A DNA stretch of 64,000 bases from an uncultured Vampirovibrio sp. (lineage in GTDB: Bacteria > Cyanobacteriota > Vampirovibrionia > Gastranaerophilales > Gastranaerophilaceae): the NCBI GenBank assembly GCA_910577515.1, contig CAJTLW010000005.1, positions 24,166-88,165 of the forward strand. Reading direction: 5' to 3'. Positions 58,390 to 64,000 of this stretch are shown here, piece after piece. A model generated the notes under the pieces. That model searched no databases, was not told the origin of the DNA, and saw only the letters and a list, made by a program, of their open reading frames with translations. A program made the translations under genes and the position numbers. Positions within the stretch are counted from its first letter, which is position 1. Each line of letters opens with the position of its first letter.

Positions 58390-58950
58390 CTATTTATACC
58401 TTGTTTTCCACCTAACTTTAAATGAAGGTGTGCGAACTGTCGCATCATCTTGATAGATGGGGTTTGAATTGTGGGCATTTATTATAACTGTGCTATAAGA
58501 TAATTGATTTGCCGTAGCAGTATAATGTCCAATAATATTATTTGAACCCTCTAAACCAATACACCCGCTTGGATTTCCAAATGTCCCCACACCATGTGGA
58601 CCACCATTACCAAAAACGTATACTGAACCATTGATATTTGGCAATGTTGGTTCTAAATACCCAAAGTTTCCATCAGGGCTGCCCCAAGGTGTTTTATCCC
58701 TGCAATCAGGTAATACAAAGTTTTCAGGATTAAGCGATAAGCCGTAATCATCGCCATAAATCTCATAAAGCTTACCATACGCTATTTTTGAAACCTCAGC
58801 CCCTTCAAGCCAAATCCATCCTTCACTAAGCTTGTTTGAAAACGTTGGTACAGGGTCGCCAATTTCATTACCTGAAATATTTTGAATATTATATGGGTTG
58901 GTCACTAATTTACCCCCCCCCCCCGATTTGGGCGGTTTCAGAGTTTTCAT
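58390..58950 (-). CDS. Tail-fibre tip cassette 1 (frame follows the G12 tract)
   Basis: The open frame encodes KLVTNPYNIQNISGNEIGDPVPTF, a tail-collar-like body (IWLEGAEVSKIAYGKLYEIYG, PDCRDKTPWGSPDGNFGYLEPTLPNINGS by pieces) and an end rich in NPIYQDDATVR. The only ATG (58950) lies inside the fibre gene with GAAGGAG directly touching it, too close for normal initiation. Expression is therefore more likely by fusion to the fibre gene after G-tract slippage. About 170 residues would be added to the fibre. Confidence 0.7.
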   Translation of the reverse strand: MKTLKPPKSGGGGKLVTNPYNIQNISGNEIGDPVPTFSNKLSEGWIWLEGAEVSKIAYGKLYEIYGDDYGLSLNPENFVLPDCRDKTPWGSPDGNFGYLEPTLPNINGSVYVFGNGGPHGVGTFGNPSGCIGLEGSNNIIGHYTATANQLSYSTVIINAHNSNPIYQDDATVRTPSFKVRWKTRYK

Positions 58951-60001
58951 CTCCTTCAGCAGGTGCAGCAGGAACCGTATAAATCCCTACTTCGACCTGA
59001 TTTGTAATCTGCCAAATACCTGCAGGTGTAATTTCAGCATCTTCATCCGCAGTAGATACAGTATAGATATATGCTAAATGCGGAGCAACGCTTAAATTTT
59101 GCCATAAATCCCCATCAACAGGATTTTCAGGCGGGTTTTTCTGCCTGTAAACCTTAGCGCCATCAACTGCAGTAAACTCAATACCTGATACAGTTTCAGC
59201 CACCCTAAGGCTATAAGTCCCTGGCGCAAAATTTGTTACATCTAAAGTTAAATCTTCAGATATTGTAACTGTTTTCCCGTTCCCATCAGTATAAACTGCC
59301 GGCGCTTTAAGTGTAATTATCTTGCTTTCAACCGTTGCTCCACTCTCACCATTATCTTCAGAAGGTTCGGTTTCTGAAGCATCAACCGGCACTTCAGGTG
59401 CTACGCTAACCGTGTTTAATTGAAGCAGTGCCGCTTCCCCATTCTCATCCACTAACCCTGAATTAAAACAAAAAGGTGTATACGGGCTTTGTAAATGCTT
59501 TAAGGGCACCTTCTTTTTATCATCAAGCGGTGCATAGCCATCAGCCTCACCTTTTTCTTCCAATAATTGAAACGTTCCGCCCTGAAATTGAATAACAACA
59601 TCAGAATTTATGGCTCCTAAATCAATTCTTGCTCTATAATCAATATCAAAGCCTTCATCTGTTCTTTCTGTACAATCAAGCTTTGTATTAGCGCAAGCCA
59701 CAAGCCCGTCTTTTTCATCAAACAAGCCTATTTCTGTTATAACACAGCCTTTTAGGCTCTCGGGTATCACAATTTCAGCATACCTGCTGTTTTTATTTTG
59801 GCTTATTATAATCCCCGGATAATCGGCAGAATTTTTGTCAAAAACAATATTATTCAGCCTTGTTGTTTTAAAATCAGGCTCAAGTTCTCCTGTACCGAGG
59901 GCTATATACCATCCATCCGTTATAATTTTACTTTCGCTTGAAAGCGCCTTATTTATTAATTCATAACCATATTCTGTTATTTTTGTCTTATATTTTCCCA
60001 T
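58910..60001 (-). CDS. Phage tail fibre protein (DUF3751-type N-terminus)
   Basis: A 363-residue fibre. The N-terminal 150 residues (KYKTKITEYGYELINKALSS ... GWYIALGTGE ... EIGLFDEKDGLVACAN) are the baseplate-attaching domain of Mu/P2-like fibres. The middle is repetitive and acidic. The protein ends ENSETAQIGGGG, encoded by a run of 12 G followed by TAA. With 11 G the frame would continue through cassette 1 to give a fibre of about 536 residues. The start MGKYKTK is chosen for GAGG nine bases upstream. Confidence 0.85.
   Translation of the reverse strand: MGKYKTKITEYGYELINKALSSESKIITDGWYIALGTGELEPDFKTTRLNNIVFDKNSADYPGIIISQNKNSRYAEIVIPESLKGCVITEIGLFDEKDGLVACANTKLDCTERTDEGFDIDYRARIDLGAINSDVVIQFQGGTFQLLEEKGEADGYAPLDDKKKVPLKHLQSPYTPFCFNSGLVDENGEAALLQLNTVSVAPEVPVDASETEPSEDNGESGATVESKIITLKAPAVYTDGNGKTVTISEDLTLDVTNFAPGTYSLRVAETVSGIEFTAVDGAKVYRQKNPPENPVDGDLWQNLSVAPHLAYIYTVSTADEDAEITPAGIWQITNQVEVGIYTVPAAPAEGDENSETAQIGGGG
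58913..58924 (-). repeat. Homopolymeric G12 tract at the fibre/cassette junction
   Basis: Twelve consecutive C on the plus strand (G on the coding strand) in an AT-rich genome, exactly where the fibre gene stops and cassette 1 continues in another frame. Confidence 0.95.
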
Positions 60002-60002
60002 C

Positions 60003-60536
60003 TTATACATCCTCATTTGGTATAAACACTACAGCTGAAACCTTTGTATGCCCGTAAAATTTAATATCTGCCTTATTTTGTTGCACAACATCAATTTTTA
60101 GCCCTAAATGTGCCGCTTTTATATCATCAATTGTTTTGAAAACATTCTTTAAAGTGTTATAAATAAAGCTTTCAGCGGTTATTTTTATCAAAATAATGCC
60201 GCCTAAAAAATCAACAACACTAGCCCCCGACCTCCAGCCATCCATAATATTTTGAATTAAAGCAATGCTGTTATGCCCTTTAGCCCGCCATTTTGCCCTG
60301 ATATTTGCTTGCCTGTCTTCAATGTTTTCTGCAATATCTTTAATTTTTAAAAACTTTTCCCAAAAAATACATCCTTTTTCATCAAGCCTGTTAAAATGCA
60401 AAATGTTTAAAAGTCTTATAATAACCGCATTTATATTATCAAAAAGCATCCGTGCAGCTTCAATGAAAGATTTTATAAATTCATCTTTCCTGTAAATTTT
60501 ATGCAGATATTTTATCATTGTGTCATAAAATTTCAT
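60003..60536 (-). CDS. Phage tail protein, Mu gp48 / DUF2313 (XkdU-like)
   Basis: A 177-residue protein encoded directly after the baseplate J gene, as gp48 follows gp47 in Mu. The characteristic segment ENIEDRQANIRAKWRAKGHNSIALIQNIMDGW is visible. It links the baseplate edge to the fibre. Overlaps the J gene by four bases. Confidence 0.85.
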   Translation of the reverse strand: MKFYDTMIKYLHKIYRKDEFIKSFIEAARMLFDNINAVIIRLLNILHFNRLDEKGCIFWEKFLKIKDIAENIEDRQANIRAKWRAKGHNSIALIQNIMDGWRSGASVVDFLGGIILIKITAESFIYNTLKNVFKTIDDIKAAHLGLKIDVVQQNKADIKFYGHTKVSAVVFIPNEDV

Positions 60537-61702
60537 CCTTCACCTTCTTCTATATCTTGAAACCCGCTCACAAAAGTAATTTCCAAGTTTCTAAGTTTTG
60601 GAATTTCACACTGCCCTATTGAAACATTTCCTTTTTTCAAATTTACGGTTAAATCTTTATGGTCTAAAACCCCGCTTGCCTCTAAAATTTCAGAGCTAAA
60701 TTTTGCATAAGAAATTCTATCAATCTCATTCCCGTCTTCATCCTCTGCAAATGTAATATCTGTTAAATATTTATCTATAGCTTTTTGAATATTATTTTTA
60801 ACCTCGTCTTCTGTTTTTGAAGCGGTTTTTTGAACAGTGAGCACAAGGTCTAAATATAAAGGTGTGGCGTATTCAACCGTGCAATAGCTGCCATTTGGCG
60901 CCTGACCGCATCCAAAACCCCAGCCGCATTTTGTACCGTCTTCTTTTAGTTCATAAGGGTCAATATAATTTTGAACTTCCTTAACTAAATCATCATTAGA
61001 AGCTGAACAATTTGCATCAACAATTACAACCTTCACTGTATTGTTCCCGTTCCACAAAGGAAAAACTTTAGCTTCCTTTACCCCCGGGACTTCTTTTGCC
61101 CATTTTTTATAAAAATATTTATTTCCGCTTGTTAAAGGAATTCTCAAATCTTCATAATACCTTTTTAAAAGGTCATCCTTGCTTTCTTTTTCATATCCGC
61201 CACTAAATGCGGTTTTATTTGTAACAGAAACTATACCTTGAATAGTTGTAGGGATAATTGTTATTGAATTTTCAGGCACATTCCCCATAATTCCTGCTTC
61301 TAAGCATTCAACTTTAAATTTATCCCCCTCATAAACTTCATTTGTATCAATTGCTTGAAACCTTGTGCCATCAGATGTTTGGAATACATCCCCGGCGTGA
61401 ATTGTTCCTTCACCGTTTAAAAGGGTTAAAAACCCTGATGATTTTGTTTCCTTCCTTGCTTCAACCCCTCTTGTCTGGTAAACAAAATTCTCCAAATCCT
61501 CATATTCCATATAGGATAAATCCGTTAAACATTTTGCAATATAGATTATCTTTTCCCAAAGGGTATATAAAACTTTCCCTAAAGCTACAAAATAATCCCA
61601 AGCAAAAAAACCTACCGTTTTTTGATATTTTTTATCCAACGCCTCTAACCCCTGAACTGCTATTTCTTCAGGAGTAATTTCCGTGTTATCTATTAATGTC
61701 AT
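60533..61702 (-). CDS. Baseplate J-like protein (Mu gp47 / XkdT)
   Basis: A 389-residue baseplate wedge protein: N-terminal helices, then GFLTLLNGEGTIHAGDVFQTSDGTRFQ, LEAGIMGNVPENSITIIPTTIQGI and GGYEKESKDDLLKRYYEDLRIPLTSGN, the most conserved part of the family. Confirms a contractile-tail (myovirus or R-type tailocin) structure. Confidence 0.95.
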   Translation of the reverse strand: MTLIDNTEITPEEIAVQGLEALDKKYQKTVGFFAWDYFVALGKVLYTLWEKIIYIAKCLTDLSYMEYEDLENFVYQTRGVEARKETKSSGFLTLLNGEGTIHAGDVFQTSDGTRFQAIDTNEVYEGDKFKVECLEAGIMGNVPENSITIIPTTIQGIVSVTNKTAFSGGYEKESKDDLLKRYYEDLRIPLTSGNKYFYKKWAKEVPGVKEAKVFPLWNGNNTVKVVIVDANCSASNDDLVKEVQNYIDPYELKEDGTKCGWGFGCGQAPNGSYCTVEYATPLYLDLVLTVQKTASKTEDEVKNNIQKAIDKYLTDITFAEDEDGNEIDRISYAKFSSEILEASGVLDHKDLTVNLKKGNVSIGQCEIPKLRNLEITFVSGFQDIEEGEG

Positions 61703-61703
61703 T

Positions 61704-62132
61704 CTATCCTCCTATGACATAAATTTTCTCTATATCAACCTCTACAAGTTCACCGTTAAAAAGCTGCACTTCAAGCTTTATATTTAAAACCTTGCCGTTT
61801 TTTGAAAGTTTAAAATCTGTAACCTCGCTTATTGCAGGGCAAAGCGGCAAACCTTCTTTAAAATCTCTTTCAATTTCAGCTTCTTCATAGCCATAGCCTA
61901 TGCGTTTTTTACCATAAAGCTTTTTAAACCTTGTGCCAAATCCTGTGCCTGAATAAATAGGGTAAACATCTTTTTCTGTATTGCAAAATTTAACAATCCA
62001 TTGCCTTACAGCTTCGATTTTATCAACTATTTTTGGTGAACCGTTGCGGATTATAACCCTAACATCGTCTTTATCTTCAAAATCTATTTCAGGCTCAAAC
62101 CCTATATTTTCATCAAAAAAATCTTCGCTCAT
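61704..62132 (-). CDS. Baseplate protein, DUF2634 (XkdS / gp25-like)
   Basis: A 142-residue acidic protein with DVRVIIRNGSPKIVDKIEAVRQWIVKFCNTEKDVYPIYSG and GTRFKKLYGK, matching DUF2634 proteins encoded next to baseplate J in PBSX-like elements. One base separates it from the J gene. Confidence 0.85.
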   Translation of the reverse strand: MSEDFFDENIGFEPEIDFEDKDDVRVIIRNGSPKIVDKIEAVRQWIVKFCNTEKDVYPIYSGTGFGTRFKKLYGKKRIGYGYEEAEIERDFKEGLPLCPAISEVTDFKLSKNGKVLNIKLEVQLFNGELVEVDIEKIYVIGG

Positions 62133-62134
62133 TT

Positions 62135-62611
62135 TTATTTTTCCTTATTATTACTGTCTTCAGGCGTTAAAATCTTATCAAGTAAAATATATTTATCATC
62201 TTCTTCAAGGCTTCCGATTGAAACATAATCACCCTTTTTTAAATTGCACTTTAAGGCTAAAAGCTCAGTATTTATGGTATTTATAGCCTCCGCAAGATAA
62301 GATATCGCATCTTTCATCTGACACTGTGCCCCGCCTTGAGAGTGGATTTCCGTTATACTTTTTGCATTTTTAAGGGCTTCAGGAACGTTTGAACTTAGGC
62401 CGCCTTCGCTATCAATACTGCATCTAAACCTAAACCATTCCGATATTTCAAGTTCTTCACCTTCAGATAAAAGGATTTTCCCATCTTCAATCTGAACAAT
62501 AATAGGACTGATTTGAGCCACTTTGCCGATTATGATAGATTTTAAATCGCAAGGGTTGTTTCTTTTATTCAATTCTTTTGAAAGGATTTCGGGAAAGCTT
62601 TCATTTAACAT
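62135..62611 (-). CDS. Phage baseplate protein, DUF2577 (XkdR-like)
   Basis: A 158-residue protein in the XkdR position, with IIGKVAQISPIIVQIEDGKILLSEGEELEISEWF and LKKGDYVSIGSLEEDDKYILLDKI, which form an OB/beta-rich fold typical of DUF2577. Two bases from the next gene. Confidence 0.8.
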   Translation of the reverse strand: MLNESFPEILSKELNKRNNPCDLKSIIIGKVAQISPIIVQIEDGKILLSEGEELEISEWFRFRCSIDSEGGLSSNVPEALKNAKSITEIHSQGGAQCQMKDAISYLAEAINTINTELLALKCNLKKGDYVSIGSLEEDDKYILLDKILTPEDSNNKEK

Positions 62612-62630
62612 AGATTTTCCTTATTAATTT

Positions 62631-63545
62631 CTATACAAATCTTGTATCTGTTGTATCCATATGCTCTTCTAGTTTCGGAATTTTCCTTATTTTTATAGTA
62701 ACTTGTTCCTTGACACCGCTTATTGTATGGTCTGATGTTTCTATTAAATATTCACCATCCAAATTTAATTCTTCATTCTTTAAATCAAAAATAGCACCCT
62801 TTTTTAGATTATAATCACCGATAACATTTAAATTTATTTCATTGCTTATAGTATTATCTTTTTCATCAAGGGTCTGAGTTATTGTATAACTATGAATTGT
62901 TTTTAAACTATCCATTGTAAAAGCATTTGCAATATATCCTTTTAAATCATTATTTTTCTCATACTTTACAAGGTTTAATTTGCCATCCAAACAATTAAAA
63001 TAATATTCATCCTTTAAACCGCTTTTTAATGCAAGTTTGTATATATGATTTAAAATATTTGAAGCAGTTTCTTTTTTATATATTTTTGTGATTAATAATT
63101 CTTTATTATTTTCCCATTCTTTTAAAATTTCCCCGGGTTCAATATTAATTTCAGTGCAAAGCTTTTTAATAGCATTAACAGGATTATCATTTTTCACATC
63201 TATTGTTGCTGTTTTCTTATCAAGAAAATATCCAAAGTCATATCCTGAATATTTGTATAAGCCTTTTACATTATCTTTTGAAGCTTTTAGCGGTTCTTTT
63301 TTATTTATAATCCCATAAAATACAATCTTTTCACCAAAGTTTATATCATCTGTAAATGCAAGGGTTTTTGCAAATAAACCTATCCAATCTCCCGGCATTA
63401 AATCACCATTTGTTGTTGTAAAGTCAAAAGAAATAAAAATATCCCCAAAATTAACGTTTTTCCATGTTATTTCCGTTATATTTAAAATTTGTTCTATCTT
63501 TTTCTTTTCTTTTATATTATTTATTTTGTAAATCTTATATACCAT
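62631..63545 (-). CDS. Baseplate hub protein (XkdQ/YqbQ, gpD-like)
   Basis: A 304-residue protein in the XkdQ position. Features include DFTTTNGDLMPGDWIGLF, YKYSGYDFGYFLDKKTATIDVKN, CTEINIEPGEIL and a C-terminal KKGAIFDLKNEELNLDGEYLIETSDHTIS, which match the XkdQ/late-control hub family. Its first 19 or so codons and upstream region are duplicated at the right edge of the window. Confidence 0.82.
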   Translation of the reverse strand: MVYKIYKINNIKEKKKIEQILNITEITWKNVNFGDIFISFDFTTTNGDLMPGDWIGLFAKTLAFTDDINFGEKIVFYGIINKKEPLKASKDNVKGLYKYSGYDFGYFLDKKTATIDVKNDNPVNAIKKLCTEINIEPGEILKEWENNKELLITKIYKKETASNILNHIYKLALKSGLKDEYYFNCLDGKLNLVKYEKNNDLKGYIANAFTMDSLKTIHSYTITQTLDEKDNTISNEINLNVIGDYNLKKGAIFDLKNEELNLDGEYLIETSDHTISGVKEQVTIKIRKIPKLEEHMDTTDTRFV

Positions 63546-63572
63546 TTTGAACTTTCCTTTGTTAAAATCGTT
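63515..63572. repeat. 58-bp direct repeat, copy 1
   Basis: Identical to 63943-64000. It covers the start of the hub gene and the upstream region of the secreted-repeat gene. Confidence 0.9.
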
Positions 63573-63594
63573 TTATATACTGGAAGGGTTTTTT

Positions 63595-63915
63595 ATGAAG
63601 AAAATATTTGTTTTATTTTTAATACTTGCTTTTATCATTCCAATAGCATCTTCAAAAGAATTTAAAGAACTAACACTTCAGGATTATTTTTATAAAGAAA
63701 ATGTATATATCCGCAAAATAGGAAGCGACTGGGTAGAGTATTCTGGTGGTAAAATCTCTCGTATAGGTGATATTAGAAGCGGAAAAATCGTTGAATATAA
63801 TTCGGATGGCACTATCCGCAAAATAGGAAGCGACTGGGTAGAGTATTCTGGTGGTAAAATCTCTCGTATAGGTGATATTAGAAGCGGAAAAATCGTTGAA
63901 TATAATGAGAACTAG
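63595..63915 (+). CDS. Small secreted repeat protein inserted in the prophage (moron-like)
   Basis: A 106-residue protein with a signal peptide (KKIFVLFLILAFIIPIASS) and two tandem copies of a 35-residue repeat, IRKIGSDWVEYSGGKISRIG...SGKIVEYN. Such 'Y-N-S-D-G-T-I-R-K-I-G' repeats occur in exported proteins of host-associated bacteria. It is on the strand opposite the baseplate genes, which is typical of a gene added to a prophage. The ATG after GAAGGG is used; the open frame starts 16 codons earlier. Confidence 0.75.
   Translation: MKKIFVLFLILAFIIPIASSKEFKELTLQDYFYKENVYIRKIGSDWVEYSGGKISRIGDIRSGKIVEYNSDGTIRKIGSDWVEYSGGKISRIGDIRSGKIVEYNEN
63708..63905 (+). repeat. 105-bp tandem repeat within the secreted protein
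   Basis: Two units offset by 105 bp; 93 bp (63708-63800 and 63813-63905) appear identical. Confidence 0.9.
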
Positions 63916-63942
63916 GCTCTCCTTTTTCTTTTTCTTTAATAT

Positions 63943-64000
63943 TATTATTTATTTTGTAAATCTTATATACCATTTTGAACTTTCCTTTGTTAAAATCGTT
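63943..64000. repeat. 58-bp direct repeat, copy 2 (cut by window end)
   Basis: Exact copy of 63515-63572 with an offset of 428 bp, still identical where the window ends, so the duplication probably extends further. Confidence 0.9.

Noticed and set aside
57847..58950. Diversity-generating retroelement variable proteins
   Set aside because: The tail-collar-like ends resemble targets of such systems, but there is no reverse transcriptase and no template repeat in the window.

Overview
The window reads as an AT-rich bacterial chromosome (roughly 30-35% GC by eye) from an anaerobic, fermentative gut-type organism. The gene mix (HydF, rubrerythrin, an NfnA-like flavoprotein, class I fumarase, SdaAA/SdaAB, ThyX, LrgAB) points to an anaerobe. 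Several hypothetical proteins share a short N-terminal '[VP]SF-x-G' motif, and there is a PBS-lyase/HEAT repeat protein. I associate this combination with Gastranaerophilales (Vampirovibrionia, the non-photosynthetic relatives of Cyanobacteria). That placement is an inference from protein style, not from a marker-gene search. TAG, TAA and TGA all serve as normal stops.

Layout. 1-36.5 kb is mostly housekeeping: partial leuC, an electron-transfer flavoprotein, dnaK, a TPR/histidine-kinase pair, rpsT, dgkA-ybeY-pgpH, a secreted GH13 protein, hydF, ogt, tRNA-Cys, rpmE, thyX-prfA, a lytic transglycosylase, a homocitrate-synthase-like gene with miaB-lrgA-lrgB, a Fic remnant, pgi, a deiminase-like protein, fumarase, rplU-rpmA, tRNA-Asp, rubrerythrin and a protein with a 375-bp internal duplication. 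36.6-40.5 kb holds a Stealth/GT9 pair, sdaAA-sdaAB and a parvulin. 40.8-50.8 kb is a surface-glycan locus of two divergent operons. The seven-gene minus-strand operon has GT4, UDP-sugar dehydrogenase, UDP-sugar epimerase, GT10 fucosyltransferase, DegT aminotransferase, methyltransferase and GT. The two-gene plus-strand operon has a GT2-methyltransferase fusion and a GT4. 50.8-54.2 kb is accessory DNA: a minimal tyrosine recombinase, a gene remnant, an EamA transporter, AbiH, and tRNA-Pro with a duplicated 3' end. 54.5-64 kb is a prophage or tailocin of the Mu/PBSX type, cut by the right edge: baseplate genes (XkdQ/R/S/T/U-like), tail fibre, three receptor-binding cassettes, two fibre-assembly-like genes, lysis genes, and a secreted-repeat gene on the opposite strand.

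Four things stand out. (1) A run of 12 G residues at the end of the tail-fibre gene makes it stop just before a C-terminal cassette lying in another frame; 11 G would fuse them. A second, related G-tract puts another cassette out of frame, which suggests slippage-based switching of the phage receptor-binding tip. (2) The two glycan operons are separated by a segment bounded by exact inverted copies of a near-palindromic 25-26-bp site with a central AA/TT, each 17-18 bp from a start codon, with a FimB/FimE-sized recombinase 3 kb away. This could be an invertible promoter; a shared 5'-UTR or operator element is the main alternative. (3) A strong promoter at 54.5 kb drives a heavily structured RNA whose two ends pair. 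It carries a 25-residue hydrophobic peptide whose start codon lies in a hairpin loop, resembling a type I toxin mRNA of no family I recognise. (4) Several genes have a -10 box ending seven bases before the start codon, suggesting leaderless transcripts.
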